From contig DAIDJH010000103.1 in assembly GCA_027451425.1 (NCBI GenBank), positions 1-6,690 of the forward strand: 6,690 bases of DNA. The letters are read 5' to 3'. The position numbers and the translations under genes are program-made. Source of the DNA: Bdellovibrionales bacterium (lineage in GTDB: Bacteria > Bdellovibrionota > Bdellovibrionia > Bdellovibrionales > UBA1609). The notes under the pieces were generated by a model. The model was not told where the DNA came from and did no database searches. It saw only the letters and a list, made by a program, of their open reading frames with translations. Positions 6,210 to 6,690 of this stretch are shown one piece after another; the first letter of the stretch is position 1; each line of letters begins with the position of its first letter.

Positions 6210-6690
6210 CTAGTTCGACAAAATTTGGGCGAGTTCGATGAGGCTGCGGTTGACGTGTTTCTTATTGTGGAGGCACTCGTCAAACTCCACAAATGCAAGT
6301 TCTTGCCCGCGTATCCCAACCATAATATTGCACTGGCCACGCAAAAGTTGATCGACGGCTGCAGCCCCCATGCGGCTTGCCAGCAGACGATCCGTCGCGG
6401 TAGGTGCGCCCCCACGCTGGATGTGCCCCAAGATGCAAACCTTCGCTTCAAGGCCGGAACCTTGCTGAATAAGGTTGGCGAGATCATAGGCGCGACCAGG
6501 CTTTGGCCCCTCGGCAGCAACGAGAATCGATGACATCTTGCCGCGTGCGATGCCGCGCTTGATAACTTCAATTGTACGTCCGACATCAAATGGATGCTCG
6601 GGGATGAAAATATCCTCAGCGCCACCGGCCAATCCTGCCGCAACGGCAATAAATCCAGAATCGCGACCCATAACCTCGATGATGAATAGC
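6210..6690 (-). CDS. pfkA: 6-phosphofructokinase, C-terminal half (5' end outside window)
   Basis: Phosphofructokinase phosphorylates fructose 6-phosphate to fructose 1,6-bisphosphate in the cytoplasm, the committed step of glycolysis. The frame is open to the right edge, so the ATG at 6671 inside the EVMGRDSG motif is not the start. About 159 residues are visible, roughly half of a 320-340 residue enzyme. Family landmarks in order: IIEVMGRDSGFIA (Met and Arg of MGR bind the sugar phosphate), a GAEDIFIPE strand, ILVAAEG (its Glu is equivalent to substrate-binding E222 of E. coli PfkA), LGHIQRGGAPTATDRLLASR (H249 and R252 equivalents present), and a C-terminal MVGIRGQELAF segment. The position matching E. 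coli R243 is Lys here (EAKVCILGH). The nucleotide-binding N-terminal half is not in the window, so ATP versus pyrophosphate dependence cannot be judged. It is not linked functionally to the flagellar genes. Confidence 0.93.
   Translation of the reverse strand, partial: LFIIEVMGRDSGFIAVAAGLAGGAEDIFIPEHPFDVGRTIEVIKRGIARGKMSSILVAAEGPKPGRAYDLANLIQQGSGLEAKVCILGHIQRGGAPTATDRLLASRMGAAAVDQLLRGQCNIMVGIRGQELAFVEFDECLHNKKHVNRSLIELAQILSN

Noticed and set aside
6188..6649. Minus-strand 153-residue open frame overlapping pfkA in another phase
   Set aside because: The overlapping pfkA frame carries all the conserved phosphofructokinase motifs; this one has none.

Overview
The window looks like chromosomal DNA of a flagellated Gram-negative bacterium of moderate GC content. 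The gene set and order suggest a predatory or related member of the Bdellovibrionota: a MotE/COG3334-type protein, then fliK, flgD, the small 'flagellar operon protein', then flgE. The FlgD has an N-terminal extension that resembles, from memory, the Bdellovibrio form. The lineage call is an inference from gene order and protein style; nothing in the window names the species.

Left two thirds (1-5287, + strand): the distal part of a flagellar hook/rod assembly operon. A MotE-like coiled-coil membrane protein enters from beyond the left edge and overlaps fliK by ATGA (744-747). FliK (hook-length control) is followed after 16 bp by flgD (hook cap/scaffold). Next, 37 bp later, comes a small flagellar operon protein whose reading frame is broken by a single -1 shift near 3769. 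After a 73-bp gap holding a GC-rich hairpin and two short palindromes comes flgE (hook protein). The set is coherent: FlgE subunits polymerise under the FlgD cap, and FliK measures the hook and switches export specificity. A strong hairpin at 5302-5326 closes the unit, and no further flagellar gene (flbD, motA/B, fliL) follows in the window.

Right third (5371-6690, - strand): two genes converge on the flagellar operon. One encodes an unrecognised, strongly arginine-rich protein with a clear signal peptide. The other is the C-terminal half of 6-phosphofructokinase (pfkA), whose 5' part lies beyond the right edge. Neither has an evident link to motility.

The most notable observation is the frameshift in the flagellar operon protein. 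Both halves are well preserved and fuse into a complete family member, so the cause is a very recent mutation, a sequencing/assembly error, or (less likely) a recoding event. No CRISPR array, tRNA, rRNA, insertion sequence or clearly novel system was found.
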